A stretch of DNA of 64,000 nt from Ecdyonurus torrentis (GCA_949318235.1 OX439133.1:877572-941571); one strand, 5' to 3'; positions 1 through 13,699 are shown, counted from the stretch's first letter. Translations and numbers: made by a program. Notes: generated from the letters alone by a model not told the origin.

Positions 1-34
1 ATGCGATGAGTAACCACTGATATATGGCTTTTAT

Positions 35-326
35 AGGGTGTATGCATTCATGTTAAAGTCGACGCCATATTGGATCACTCAATAACATGGGCAGTATAGG
101 AAAATGGCATATTTTGCCAGTTTAAAAACACTAAGCAATATTTTTGAGAGCATTGATGCTGTTAATAGCTTGAATTAGTTTCTCAAGTATGTGAGAAAAA
201 TAATAAAAAGAAAAACAAAGTTCCCAAAGAAAATAACCAATAACAAAGTTTGTCCTATACTGAGCTATTCGTTGCTCCATTATCACTTCCAAGCGCATTA
301 AATATGACGTCATGCGCATACACCCT
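35..326. mobile_element. Family A MITE, copy 1
   Basis: It begins AGGGTGTATGCATTCATGTTAAAGTCGACGCCAT and ends ATGACGTCATGCGCATACACCCT, giving 11-bp terminal inverted repeats. About 290 bp and non-coding. Several copies are flanked by TA, which suggests Tc1/mariner-like target choice. This is the reference copy for the family. Confidence 0.85.
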
Positions 327-814
327 CTCATATTCCACATGACAGTTTTCCATCACACCGACTGTACACAAAGTATATGTGCTCATATTTAACATATTAT
401 TATGCATAAGCTGAACAAAATATAGTTTTCCATCCCACCCAGTGTACACAATGTGCTCATATTTAACATGCAAAGAAGAGAAGTTATCGCGTACTTTGCG
501 AATCAATAACGTCGATAACACACGACTATTTCGCAAACTTTCATACACCCTGAACTTGTAGCACTCCATTATATAACTATTTATATTGACAATATATCTA
601 TATAGCGTCGATATCACTCGATTTTAAACTTCAGTTAAGCAAGACTTAAAGCCCTAAACCACATCAAACATTATCGTAGTATAGGTGACTGACTGATATC
701 TCGCAAACTAGAGGGTCGCAAATTATAATATTAACACAAAGTAAAGAAGAAATGTTACTTAAAAGTTTAGCTACGTCAAACATGTGAAAACACGATCAAA
801 TATTTATAAGTTAC

Positions 815-927
815 TAATGCTGTTCGTAAACCCTGTTCTCTTGCACCAAAAAATGCGCATTCCATTTGATTAACCATAGGTGATCGTCATTTTAGGAGCA
901 AAGAACAGGGTTTACGAACAGCATTAC
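815..927. mobile_element. Short hairpin MITE, 113 bp
   Basis: TAATGCTGTTCGTAAACCCTGTTCT at the left is mirrored by AGAACAGGGTTTACGAACAGCATTA at the right. The 113-bp unit can fold almost completely. No coding capacity. Confidence 0.75.
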
Positions 928-2203
928 TGCATTTTAAAGATTAGATGCAAATGTGGAAATTTAAATTTTAGCGGCAAATTTGAGTCAAATTAGAAACTTT
1001 TTTACAAATAATAAACTTTTTGAGGAAAAAAAAAACATTTTAAATTTATACTCGACTTCATTTGGCTTGTTTTGCTGGAAATAAAGAATGCACAACGAAT
1101 TATTGTGAAAATATAGTTCTCCTCTTTTACCGATTTCCTGTCCGATGGAATTTGTGTTACAATTTCTGTTTATGACGTCAGAAACATGCAAAAATTAATA
1201 TGAAAATGTTGTGCGGGTTGCATAAGTCAAAATTTTCTGATCAATGCTACGGAGCTACAGTTGGGTTTTGAGACGAACTAAAGTTATTTATGTAAGCCCC
1301 ATCAAGTGTTTTGTGATATAAATACTAAATGTTTAATTTTATTTATTTATAATTATTTATATATTAATTTTTTTATTATTTTTTTTTTTTTTATTATTTT
1401 TTTTCGTTTTCAGGCGCTAGATTATACGTTCAAGATCACTAATTAGGCCAGCTCATTAAGACCTTACAAATAATTTTTTTCAAATATTTTTTTCTGTCAT
1501 TTTATAATTCTTTAAAAAAAAGAATTATTTGAAAAAGCTAATTAAATTTTTACATTTCTTGCTCTTGTCAAAACCACCATTTCCTTCATAAAACCAGTTT
1601 CATCAAAGAGAAAATCTTACTTTTAACAAACAAAAATATTAAAAATAAACGTCAATCATTTTCTATATATATAATCATTAAAATATATTTATTAAAAAAC
1701 AAACAAAAATTGTTTAAACAAAAAAGCGGGTTGTTTATAAAAAGCTCATTATATTTTGTGTCTCGGAGAAAGAAAGGAAGTAGGCAAAGATTGCAACAAG
1801 ACAAATCATTTTCTTGGCTTTTTTGCGACCTTTTTATGAGAAAAGACAGAAAAATCGTTAGCGTCAAGCCACGTTTGCTTTCAAATACAATTATATACGA
1901 GATAGAGAGAGAGACAGAGAGAGAGAGAGAACAAAATCAAATAACAAAAGATTGTGTACCAACTATATAAGGTCACTTTCAACAAATATCTCGACCATTT
2001 GTGTGTACTCGTTTTTTTCTAATTACTATTTCCAATAATACGGATACAAATACCGTATACGATTTTTGTTTAATTTTGAATCTAATTGCAAAAAAAAATG
2101 TGATGCAACATCAGAAATGAGGTATACTGAGTAATGTGACGAAAACTTTTAAAAATATGAATTTTTGCACAAAGCTAAAAGTTATAATAATAATAATAAT
2201 AAT

Positions 2204-2511
2204 AGGGTGGTTTCATTCATGTTAAAAGTCGACGTCATAAGTGAGTACTAAATAACATTGGCCGGTATAGGAAAGTGACACACTTTGCCATTTTAAAAAT
2301 ACTTGGCAATTTTTTTTTTGAGAGCATTGATGTTGTTAACAGGTTGAGTTAGTACCTCCAAGTATGCAAGAAAAATGATAATGATCAAAAAGTAGCAAAT
2401 TTTCCAAAGAAAATAGCCAAAAACTAAGTTTGTCCTATGCTGAGCAATGTTATTCATTGCTCAAGAAGTGCATCAAAAAGCACTCAGAATGATGTCATGC
2501 GAACACACCCT
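2204..2511. mobile_element. Family A MITE, copy 2
   Basis: It starts AGGGTGGTTTCATTCATG and ends GAACACACCCT, the 'ACCACCC' subtype also seen at 16,151-16,428 and 44,333-44,627. It lies after a (TAA)n run. Confidence 0.8.
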
Positions 2512-3147
2512 ATAACTGAAATACTTAGGGTTTTTTAAGCTATGCTAACTTCAATAATTTCTCTCTTATCTGATGGTCACAGGTCCTCAAATTTTAATCA
2601 CAGGTAACTGTTACTTTCGACTTGTAAATGGGTCTTAAAATTGAATATCATAATTTGGATAGCAATGCATTTTTATTTTATTATTAGTTTTTTTACGTTC
2701 ATTACTTTTTGCAATTTCATAAAAAGTTGCGTACATATAACACTGAATCTGAATAATGGAGCAGCCCGAATTAAATCATTTTTAAATGTAATTCATATTA
2801 AAAACTAAAAAAAAAAAAAAAAAATCTTTTCAATAAAAAAAAAATACTAAAAACGTAAAAACTAGTAAAACAAAGTTCCAATAAAAAATTAGCAGTTAAA
2901 GAGAAAGGTATCTCTGAAATGACTATAGCTAACAATTAAAACAATAAATTACCAATAAAATCGATAGTTTAATTCGATGATGCAATCGATATTTTCCCCG
3001 ATTATTCGATATTTGCAAGAGGAAATTAAAGTGTTAGTATATTATTATAAAGTATTTGGGAGCGAGAGATAAATCAAAAGACGGGCTTGGTTATCACTGC
3101 TCTCTGCAACATGATAAATGGAACACTCGAAAATACGCGTCGCCTCC

Positions 3148-3150
<3 letters not shown>

Positions 3151-3205
<55 letters not shown>
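3151..3205. repeat. Poly(T) tract of 55 bases
   Basis: The longest of more than twenty poly(T) runs in the window. Other long ones are at about 7,467, 9,489, 12,543, 13,264, 14,008, 29,304, 31,508, 34,765, 37,373, 43,170 and 63,799. Some may be tails of minus-strand retroposed copies, but no clear bodies were recognised. Confidence 0.85.
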
Positions 3206-3207
<2 letters not shown>

Positions 3208-3460
3208 GCATAAGCCATCAATTTAACATACCTCCAAAGTGAGACCCCATTAATTTTACACTCCAATGTTAATTTTGCACATTTTTGCAGCGTGCAAATA
3301 AATTAACCAATTATTGTCTTACACTGATAGAACGTACAGGTAAATACTGATATTACCTGGCTAGCTACTTCACCCAGCTACTTCAATGCAGCGTAAATTA
3401 ACTTTATTATTTTTAGTTAGCATTTTTAGCTTTGCACTGAGAACTTAGTAACTGCTTTGG

Positions 3461-3775
3461 TTAAAGGCATAGAACACCTCGTACAAAAAGCATGTCTAAT
3501 GTCCTAACGACCTAAAAATCAACATTGATTTGGCCGGAATCATTGATTTCTAATTTATTTTACATTCACGAAATTTCAGATGCGGGTATATGACGTCACA
3601 GCTAATCTGTTTCCGCACACGTGGACCAGTGAACTGTGACGTCATAAACCCGCATCTACAACTTTGTGAATGTAAAATCAATGATAAATCAATGACTCCG
3701 GCCAAATCAACGTTGATATTTAGGTCGTTAGGATATTCGACATGTTTTTTTGTTCGAAGTGTTCTATGCCTTTAA
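3461..3775. mobile_element. Family E fold-back element (TTAA-bordered, ~315 bp)
   Basis: The whole unit is a near-palindrome: TTAAAGGCATAGAACAC at the left and GTGTTCTATGCCTTTAA at the right. The central part has two TGACGTCA-type sites. TTAA at both borders fits piggyBac-type target choice. Related fragments occur at 20,576-22,182 and about 44,080-44,150. Confidence 0.8.
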
Positions 3776-4935
3776 GATTAAACTTAAATATTGCACTGGC
3801 TACACATCTTCTTTTCACAGTGTACCCAATGAAATGTCGCTGTTTTTTTAATCAAAAATTATAATAGAGTACATTTTAATGACTTTTTTCTGTCGTTTTA
3901 TTTGAATTTGCGTTTTTATCATTTAGTGATTCACAGAATCTGTAATCTATTTCTACAAATAATTGGAATACAACGTTTGCTTTATGACTTTTTCACGCTT
4001 TACTTTTGAAATGAATTTTTTAATGTTATATTAACACGTATGAAAAAAAAAATCAAATTTTAAAACTTACCATGTGAGGAACAAGAAATTTGTAAAAAGT
4101 AAAAATAAAAAATAAACTTTGAAAAAAATTAAAATTCGTAATATGAACTTCAAATTATAAAAAAATAATAATAACAATAATAAAATCTTACTACACTAAA
4201 AAAACCGATATGTGGTTAATAAAAAGTTAAAGCTAAATCATCCCCAAAGGTAAAAGAGAGTAAATAAGGTAAAAATGAAAACTACAGGTGAAGTAGCAAG
4301 CCAGGTTTGGAAGTCAATATTTACTCAGTAGACGTGTGTTTTTTCAGTGTACTTCAGTTTATGATTGGTCAAACATTTATTATTGGCTGTAAAACACGTC
4401 TTTTTTTATTATTAGTTATTTTTGTAATGTTCAGACGGACAATAAAAGTAAAATATATTCAATAGCACAAAAATATCAGAAATTACTTTTTATTATGATG
4501 GGACACACACACAAAAATGGCTACCATTATCACTTTTTATTTGCACGTTGTTTTTTTTTTTATGTTATTTGATTTAGCTTTACTGCAAGTATAAATTTTT
4601 ACCGGTGAAATTTATTCTCTGTTGGCGTTTATCACGAAATATTGCTCTTTTAATTCACTTAACTACACAAATAATGGAAGCACCTTTTTTTTTTTTTTTT
4701 TTTTAGCCGGTACGTCAAGTGCCCCAATATGATCGTGCCCCTATACATTGTTACAATACCTTGCTGCAAGTGCACTAGAGTGTTGTGGTATGGACATAGA
4801 CAGCTTACCTGCAAGCAAAACAATAATTAATCACACGAATTGAAAACAAACACGATTTACAACAAAATATGTATAATATTTATCTTGAAAATAATTAAAA
4901 ACTACATCAACACGCATACATTGTACAAATTATTC
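3776..4935. other. Gene-free AT-rich stretch
   Basis: Holds poly-T runs and the candidate recursive splice site at 4,803-4,811. No ORF or repeat family with clear borders. Confidence 0.6.
4803..4811 (-). other. Second candidate recursive splice site
   Basis: Read on the minus strand: ATTGTTTTGCTTGCAG|GTAAGCTG. Same strand and structure as the site at 33,442-33,450, about 28.6 kb further along the proposed intron. Weaker versions occur at 32,307-32,315 (TTTTCCAG|GTAATT) and 33,718-33,726 ((CT)n CAG|GTAGCC). Confidence 0.3.
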
Positions 4936-5110
4936 AGTTCCATAGATGTAACTCTTCAGTACAAACCAATAACTTGGTTGACAAAAGTTTAAACAGTAAC
5001 TTGTTATATGAACGTTATTTCTTCAGTGCTAAATAGTTAGCTCTGCACATCTTACAAAAAATTTTGTATATATCTGACAAATTTGTTATAAAAAAAAAAG
5101 TCTAAATAGT
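4936..5110. repeat. Family H repeat, ~175 bp
   Basis: AGTTCCATAGATGTAACTCTTCAGTACAAACCAATAACTTGG through GCTCTGCACATCTTACAAAA. Other copies: about 24,165-24,390 (inverted, inside family A copy 6), 39,080-39,275 and 44,205-44,325 (partial, inverted). Confidence 0.7.
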
Positions 5111-5589
5111 AAATCTTTAGATATTTTTTTCCGTGTATGAGAACAAAGAAGACTACGGGCCAGCTACGGTCTAAATATACAGCCTGGCATTCACCATGAC
5201 AGCTAAGAGAAACCGTGGAAACACTAGGGTTTGAAATAAATAAAGAAATTGACTTGAACTGAAATAATTAACTAAAAAAATTTAATATTGACCCAGACAG
5301 TTTAAGAGTATATATAATATAATCTTGAATTTGCTATGAGAAAATGTATAGCATAATATATATAGCATAATTTATAGTTTATATAGACACAGTAATCTTA
5401 AATTTGCTATGATCAAATGTAGCATAACATATTACATAATAACATAATTTGACATCATTGCTATATCAAATTATTATATTGACAAAAGGATAAAATAAAA
5501 CAAAAAACGTAACAAAAATTAATGATACCCCACTGTCAATACCAGTGGCTTCGAACTTTCGACAATACAGACCAACTTTTAGCTTTTTT

Positions 5590-6470
<881 letters not shown>

Positions 6471-6564
6471 CTAGATTTAGTAAATAAAACTAATCTTTTT
6501 ACAGTAAAGATACAAAACTTCTATAGGTACAAAACTTACGTAATTGGTGCTGCATTGCTATATA

Positions 6565-6812
6565 TATTGTAGAGCACAAATGTTGTTATTTTGTAATAAG
6601 TAATTATGCTGAACATCTGAACTATTATGTTATATAGTATAATCACTGTACAATATAGCATACATTATGTTGCTACATTGAACACTTGCTATATTGTAGC
6701 GCACAAATGTTGTTATTTTGTAATAAGTAATTATGCTGAACATCTGAACTATTATGTTATGTGTAGTATAATCACTGCTGCATTGAGTTAGAATAATTAT
6801 TACGTAGTTATT
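6565..6812. repeat. Family B' AT-rich repeat, internally duplicated
   Basis: The block TTGTAGAGCACAAATGTTGTTATTTTGTAATAAGTAATTATGCTGAAC appears twice with a period near 128 bp. Family B' is also present around 18,650-19,700, 28,380-28,470, 32,880-33,060 and 60,620-60,720. Confidence 0.7.
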
Positions 6813-7460
6813 TTAATAAGTTACTGTGCCTCTCCCCCTCCCTCCCCCACTCTTACTTGCTCTAGTTTTCTGTATAATTTTGTGCCCTCTTTTGTCCTAT
6901 ATTTTCTTTTATAATAATACTTAATTTTCTCTCTTTTATTCATTTTATATCTTCTCTCTCGTTAAGTCGCTCAACTTTTTTTTTTCATTATCTCTTATTC
7001 TTAGTTACGGCAATTCTTATACTATTTTTTTACTTAAGTTTCATTCAAAATAATCAGCTTTTATTTTACTTTCTCTCTCTCTCTCTCTCTCTCTCATTTT
7101 CTTTTATTTTCTTCCTATATGCAAAAAAAAAAGCAGCTTACAATGGGTTCCTTCTACATTTTCATCTTGAAGTTGTATATAGGACAAAAACAGTTTTTTT
7201 TATTTCTCACTCATCCCCAAGATAACTTTTGCACTCAAGCCTGAGAAAATTAATAGAAAATTTTCTGCAGAAAATTTTGCAAGCATTTGACATACTGTAT
7301 ACTTTTACGTGTTTTAATGTAAAGTCAAAAACAGATTATAAATCGCAAGTAAATCCTCTATATAATAGCATGTATTGCGTTGAAAAGTACAAGAAAATTC
7401 TTGTAAAAAATATATTTTATTTAAAAAAAAAATTTAATAAAAAAATTAAAAATTAAATAA

Positions 7461-7492
<32 letters not shown>

Positions 7493-7827
7493 ACGGATGA
7501 AATTTATTTTGACTAATTGTGTTGTAAACGCTTTAATATTTTTCATGTTTGACGTCTACTGCTTTACTATCATGTTACTATATGCACTAGAGCTTACAAA
7601 CTAACTTTGCTGTACAACATAATTATTATGCAGTCTATATATACGTTATTACTTTACAACGTCAAAATTCGAATGAATATTTTAAAGTGTTGGCCAATAA
7701 AAACAGCTTTAGGAAAAACCTCGAAACTTCACGTAAGAAGGAAAACTTTTCTACACAAAAAAGTCGGTAATAATCAACTAATAAAAAGTTTGTACATTTG
7801 GCGATAAAAGTGAGGCTGAGAGAAATA

Positions 7828-8092
7828 TGGTCTCTCTAATCACCTGAACGTGAGGCAGTGGTAAACACTTCGCCTATAACAGTCATTGCACGTCATACAC
7901 TGTGAAAATATGACAATTACACTGAGAAAACAGATAACTACACTGAGAAAACAGACAAATATGACAACTACACTGAGAAAACAGACAAATATGGTCTCTG
8001 TAATCACCTGAACGTGAGGCAGTGGTAAACACTTCGCCTACAACAGTCATTGCACGTCATACACAGTGAAAATATGACAATTACACTGAGAG
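7828..8092. repeat. Tandem duplication, ~165-bp period
   Basis: ATGGTCTCTCTAATCACCTGAACGTGAGGCAGTGG through CATACACTGTGAAAATATGACAATTACACTGAG occurs at 7,828 and again at 7,992. Short ACTGAGAAAACAGA repeats lie between. Confidence 0.8.
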
Positions 8093-8262
8093 AAAAATAG
8101 CTATCACAGAGAGTGCACATAGAAATAGACGAGAAGAAAACAATCGCTTTCACTTGATGGGACTTACATAAATATAAATAACATTGGTTTGTCTCGTAGC
8201 AGTCATCACAAAATACTAAGTTATGCAACCTGCACAACATATTCATACTAATTTTTGACGGT

Positions 8263-9485
8263 TTCAGAAACGAGGAATATCAAGCTCAAAGCATACTTTA
8301 ATAATAATAATAACAATCAACTTTATTAAGGCGTTGTGAGGGCTTGACAGTCCTATTTTTCAAAACCTTGACCAGATATTTAGTTTATACAGTGGCTTAT
8401 TAACAAACGATCACATAATTTAGAGTATTTTCACGCTCTCTTATGGGGCCACATACATTCTGGAAAAAGTTGTCGTCTGTTTTGGAAATCCCAGTTTGTT
8501 TTTAATCATGAAAAATAAAATAGTAATGTTCTTTTAGCATGGCTCTACTTTTTATAAAATAAAAAATGACAAATTTGTGTAAAAAAAAATTACTTTTTTT
8601 TTTCCTTCCTTTCTATCCTTCCTTTAGTCAAATAACTTTTCAGCAATATAGCACAAAGATATGTGAAGCTGTACAGACAGCACTTTGGTCTAAAGATACG
8701 AACCAACACGGGTGTACGAGTCACGTAATGCAGTGACAAAATTGACAAACGTAATCCCTATGTCGAGCTCTCACTAATCTTGCCTTCGCTAACACAAAAT
8801 ACATCACAGCAAGGCTCGAACCTAGCACGTTGCCACTCTCTTTAGCTACGCTACGTATTTCTATCAGCAGCATGGCAAAAATATATTCACAGCAATGGAT
8901 GTTACCGGCATAACATGCTAGCCAATCGTACGCTCCAAATTTACTATCCATTGTAGCAGCCTCTTGTTAGTGTGTTTGTGAGAAAACTACTGCACTGAGG
9001 TCACAAATATTTAAATATGGAATACTAGACATACTTTTACATGTTTTAAGACAGTAAAATGTACTAATTTAACATTGTAGAAGCCTCTTGTTAGTGTGTT
9101 TGTGAGAAAACTACTGCACTGAGGTCACAAATATTTAAATATGGAATACTAGACATACTTTTACGTGTTTTAAAGACAGTAAAATATATTTATACTCCTA
9201 TTATGCTCTAAATTTTGGTTACAAAATTTCTTTATTATTGAATAATAATTCTACTGCACAGCAAAACTATGTGTAAAATAGCAATATTTATGACATTAAT
9301 GCAAAATACATTACGCAATTTATGGCAGTAAATAAATAATAAAAATAAACGTTTAAGTTACTATGGTAGGTATATATATTATAATAATGCAATCAAAAAC
9401 ACATTAAAATAAGAAATGCACCAACTTTTTTTTTTAGCAAGTTCAGCATTATATATTTCCCCTAAACTTCTATGATAGCTCTCTT

Positions 9486-9522
<37 letters not shown>

Positions 9523-10090
9523 CCTATATCATGATATAATATAACAAAATATATTTTTGTGTGAAAACAAAAAGTTTATATTAAAATAATATCATTGTGG
9601 AGAAAAAAGTCATCACTCAAAATATTTTTTATATTACAAAAAAAAAAAGTGGGAAAAAAAATTCAATTTCCTTAAAAAGCATCATGTTAAAAAAAAAACT
9701 TGGAAGAGAAGTTTCCAATTTTTTCATCTTGAAGAGAGAAAAACTTTTTTCTTTCTTTACGTCCGATGTAATTTGGAAATTTGACAAGGTACAAGTGCAA
9801 ACATATCACCAGCATTAAACTCATTTGCTCTCTCTGCTCGTGGCAGCCAATCAAAATATACAACAACAAAACACATTCGTAGCTTTTCTTATCAACGATT
9901 TTAAGACATGTAAGTAACTAATATGTTTGCAAAATTAAGCTAAAAAAAATATTGATATTAAACGATTTTTAATATAAAGTTTTTGTTTTTGTGTTGTTTT
10001 TTTAAGAAAAATTCACTGCAAATCAATAAATTAGAAGAAATGAAGGAATATTTAAAGTAAATTTTACATAAATATAAATAATTAATTTAA
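8263..10090. other. Gene-free stretch upstream of the LINE
   Basis: Contains a second family F fragment (8,425-8,515), the family C tandem repeat and poly-T runs. The minus-strand frame at 8,721-8,951 is open for 76 codons with mixed composition, but it has no recognisable motif. Confidence 0.55.
8952..9185. repeat. Family C tandem repeat, two ~124-bp units
   Basis: Unit words are AGCCTCTTGTTAGTGTGTTTGTGAGAAAACTACTGCACTGAGGTCACAAATATTTAAATATGG and CTAGACATACTTTTACRTGTTTTAA. The second copy begins at about 9,078. The same family lies inverted at 17,390-17,730, with fragments at about 22,780, 34,915, 43,310 and 63,675. Confidence 0.8.
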
Positions 10091-11965
10091 TCAAATGCTT
10101 TTAGTGAACATTATGTTAAATGTATTGAAGATTTAAAAAATGAAATTCCACAAACTCACTTTAAAATAAATGAAAAATCTTTTTGTAATCCTAAATCTAT
10201 GTTTTTAAATCCAATTACTTAATTTGAAATTAATAAAATTTTTAAAAGGTTAAAAAATAAGAAATCTCATGGTTTTGATGAGTTTTCTGATTTTTTGATG
10301 AAAAAGTGTGCCGATGAGTTAGACCATATTCTAGCGTATATAGTAAATAAATCGTTTGAACAAGGAGTTTTTCCAAATATACTTAAAACAGCAGTTATAA
10401 AACCATTATATAAAAAAGGGTGTAAAAAAATAATTAATAATTATAGACCATTAAATTTGCTTTCTGTTTTTTCAAAAATTTTTGAAAGAGCCTATATGTT
10501 TAGGCTTTTATCATTTCTAGAAGATTCAAAAATTTTAAATAACTTTCAGCATGGTTTTAGAAAAAAAAGATCAACTGAATCAGCAATATTTGACTTAATA
10601 GATAGTATTTTAAAAAGTTTAGATGGCAAAGAAAAAACAGCCGGTATTTTTTTGGATTTATCAAAAGCTTTTGATGTAGTTGATCATGAAATTTTATTAC
10701 AAAAACTTCAATCATATGGGATAAGGGGAAATAGTTATAGTTGGATAAAATCCTTTTTAAAAGACAGAAAACAATATATTCATATTACAAAGCTAGAAGA
10801 TGGTAAGGAGGTACATTATAAATCGGACAATAAAACTATAAATCATTCTGTTATCCAAGGCTCATTAATGGGCCCAATTCTGTTTCTAATTTATATAAAT
10901 GACCTCCCATTACATGTTGATGACTCGGTTCATCCTGTTGGTTATGCTGATGATTCTAACTTCAAAGTTACTGCACCAAACAACACCATTCTTACAAAAA
11001 ATATTAAATCACTTATTTCTGAGGTAAAGAATTATTTTAATCAAAACGGTCTTAAATTAAATGTTGATAAAACAGAAATATTACAATTTCAAAATTTAAG
11101 AAATAAAAATGATACTTTAAATGAAGTTAAATGCGAGTCTGAAACCGTTAAAATTGCAAAGAAAACAAAATTTTTAGGCATAATAATTGACGAAAATTTA
11201 AGATGGTGTGAGCATATTGATTATATTTCTAAAAAGCTTGCATCTACAATTTTTGCAATACGAGAACTTAAGCATGAAAGTCAAATTGATTGTTTAATAT
11301 CTATGTATTTTGCTAATTTTCATTGTCATGTTAAATATGGTGTGGTTTGCTGGGGTAACTCTATCGATGCAAATAGAATCTTTAAACTACAAAAAAAAGT
11401 CATACGCATAATATGTGGTGCTAAATTTAGAGCTGAGTGTAGAGATCTTTTTAAAATTTTAAATATTTTAACTGTACCCTGTGTTTTTATCATGGAATGT
11501 GCTATGAAAGTTAAACATAATATTGAGTTTTTTAAAAGCCATGAAATAAATCATAATCATAATACTAGAAATACAAATAAAATTGGAAGTATATATAAAA
11601 GAACTGAAATGTATAATAAAGGTCCTTTCTGCAGTTGTCTAAATATCTATAATAAATTGCCATTGGATATGAGAAAACAAAATAACTTATTAGCATTTAA
11701 GAAAGAGCTAAAAGTTTTCCTATTAAATAAGCAGTACTACTCAATTGATGAATACATGAATGATGACACAATTTAAATACAAATTTAATTTTGTACATTG
11801 TAATGTTGTTTTCTCTTTATTTGTTTTATTTGTAAATGTATATGTTATTGACAATCATTTCTACATTGTCATTTATGGCAATAACCTAAACTAATGCATT
11901 TTATTGTGTTATGTATGTTGGATGAAAGAAATGAATAAAGAATTTTGAATTTTGAATTTGAATTA
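10091..11965 (+). mobile_element. 5'-truncated non-LTR retrotransposon (LINE), jockey/CR1-like
   Basis: Recognisable reverse transcriptase reading begins near 10,091 (N-A-F-S-E-H-Y) and ends in a 3' tail of TTTTGAATTTTGAATTTGAATT at about 11,941-11,964, preceded by AATAAA. No endonuclease domain or 5' UTR precedes it, as expected from incomplete target-primed reverse transcription. The composition is extremely AT-rich, like the host flanks. One in-frame TAA at 10,220 lies in the RT N-terminal region. Confidence 0.9.
10295..11776 (+). pseudogene. LINE reverse transcriptase, 5'-truncated with one upstream stop
   Basis: About 493 open codons of RVT_1-type reverse transcriptase. Visible motifs are NYRPLNLLSVFSKIFER, GFRKKRSTESA, the catalytic FLDLSKAFD (D121), VIQGSLMGPILFLIYINDLP and YADDS (D219, D220; numbering from 10,295). 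A C-terminal region with conserved W and C/H residues follows. The same frame continues upstream to 10,091 but is broken by TAA at 10,220, and the frame as given begins at a TTG. It lacks endonuclease and nucleocapsid ORFs, so it is a dead copy. It is surprisingly intact downstream, which suggests a young insertion or an active relative. Confidence 0.9.
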
Positions 11966-12839
11966 GTCAATTTTAATATTAATTTATTAAAAAAATAATT
12001 AAATAAAAATAATAAAATAAAAATAATAAAATAAAAAACACGACGAATGTTTATAATATGTGTATATATTTCTGTTTCCAATGAATATAACTAAATAAAT
12101 TGATAGTTTTGTTAATAATTGTTTTTCTAGTCCATATTGGTGATTTCCAAGCCAGGGCTCAAATTATATTTACTGAAAATTAAAATACAAATATTGTTCT
12201 ATATATAAAAAAAAAAAGTCAATTTTTTAATATAAAGTGTATGAAATTCAATTTTCTGTCTATTATTGCTTTGTAATTTACAAAATACGGCACAAGCGGA
12301 AAATGACCAACTTGAATTTGTAATTTGTCATAAGATTGGTTCTAAAATGTTTAAATTTATTTTAATTGGTCTCGCAATGAAAGTGGTCCATTGCTGATGA
12401 AACTTACCCTCAGTTTAAGAGGTCACATTGTGGGGTTCAAAATTTAAAAATGCATAATTAAGGCCTTATTATTTATAGCATGGCTTTATAACAAAAATTA
12501 AAATTTGACCAAAACAACAAAAAACTAAAAAAAAAAACTCACTTTTTTTTTTTTTTTTTTTTTTTTACTGCCATTGAAGTAACCAATGGTAATTTCAAAA
12601 AAAAAAAATAATCATAATAATCGATAATCCAATGGTGACGGGTCTTGAAATTTTTTTCCATAATAGTTTTTAACATTGACTTTCAAAAAGTGCCATCAAA
12701 AAGTCAACGGAGATCGATTGTTAAATGTTGTATAACTGCAACAAATACCGGTAAAGAAAATCATTTCCTAAAATGTTTCCGAAGCCTATTATTATTACCA
12801 CACGGAAAAAAAAAAACGAGTTCCACCGTTTAAATTTTT

Positions 12840-13110
12840 AGAACCCGTGGCCATCAGATATAAGAGAGAAAATAATTATTGAAATTAACATGGGCTCTTA
12901 TGAGACTAAAATTTCCAAAAAAGAATAAAAAATCTTCATTTAAAATCTAGTATGGTGACATGGTGACCCTTTAAATTTGTTACATTTGTTAAGATACCAT
13001 ATCCTAATGTATCACCATTGAATTTAACTCTAAATTCAATGGTATCACTGTGCAAAATTGCACATTTCTCTTTCTTCACAACTTTTTAGTCAAATCCTGC
13101 AGTAGCTGAT
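12840..13110. repeat. Family I dispersed repeat
   Basis: It starts near ACCCGTGGCCATCAGATATAAGAGAGAAAATAAT and includes ACATGGGCTCTTATGAGACTAAAATTTC and CAACTTTTTAGTCAAATCCTGCAG. Related copies occur at about 30,540-30,800 and 34,180-34,300. Short pieces are at 2,560 and 42,745. Confidence 0.65.
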
Positions 13111-13262
13111 TTCACGCCTTAAAAAAAAATATAGTATCTTTAATTTTTCTTTCCGTGTAATTTTGAGTCAATTTCCGTCACGTGTTGCAACGTAAAAACG
13201 AGCAAAAAGTTTTTTTGCTAATATAACATAACAGCTTTTTCTTTTTTCTTCTTATTCTTCTT

Positions 13263-13294
<32 letters not shown>

Positions 13295-13699
13295 TTTTAT
13301 CAACAAAAAAACATAAAACTTTAGTGTTATCGCTTTTATAGAAAATATGGAATTAATTTCTTAACAAAAAATGTTAACCGTTTTATACGCATCGATCTAC
13401 CTTTATTATTCCATCATAGCGTTTGCTTTTATAAACCCAGGTAAATACTCTTTGCTGCGTTTAACATAATTGTTTGAGAAGTGCATATAGGCTGTTTGCA
13501 GGTGCGCACATCGCCATGTTTGAGCCATACATAGGACAGTATGATACACAGTTAAATAATTTTCCTGTACAGTATACATAATTTTTCTGAAGCTTGAAAA
13601 ACATGCACCTGATAAAACATGATTAAAAACAAAAAATGATCGTGAGTTTATGACATGGTCAAAAAAAAAAACTTCAAAAGTGATGCTAAATAAGTTATG

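Larger units (their letters stand above)
927..3460. other. Gene-free AT-rich stretch
   Basis: Apart from family A copy 2, a family F fragment at about 1,190-1,320 and short GA-rich sequence at about 1,905-1,931, I see no gene or structured element. Open frames here are short and low-complexity. Confidence 0.6.

Noticed and set aside
3590..3775. 61-codon frame with mixed composition
   Set aside because: Lies wholly within the fold-back element E and reads across its palindrome.
8721..8951. 76-codon minus-strand frame
   Set aside because: Reasonable composition and an ATG, but no domain, no splice sites and no conservation test possible.
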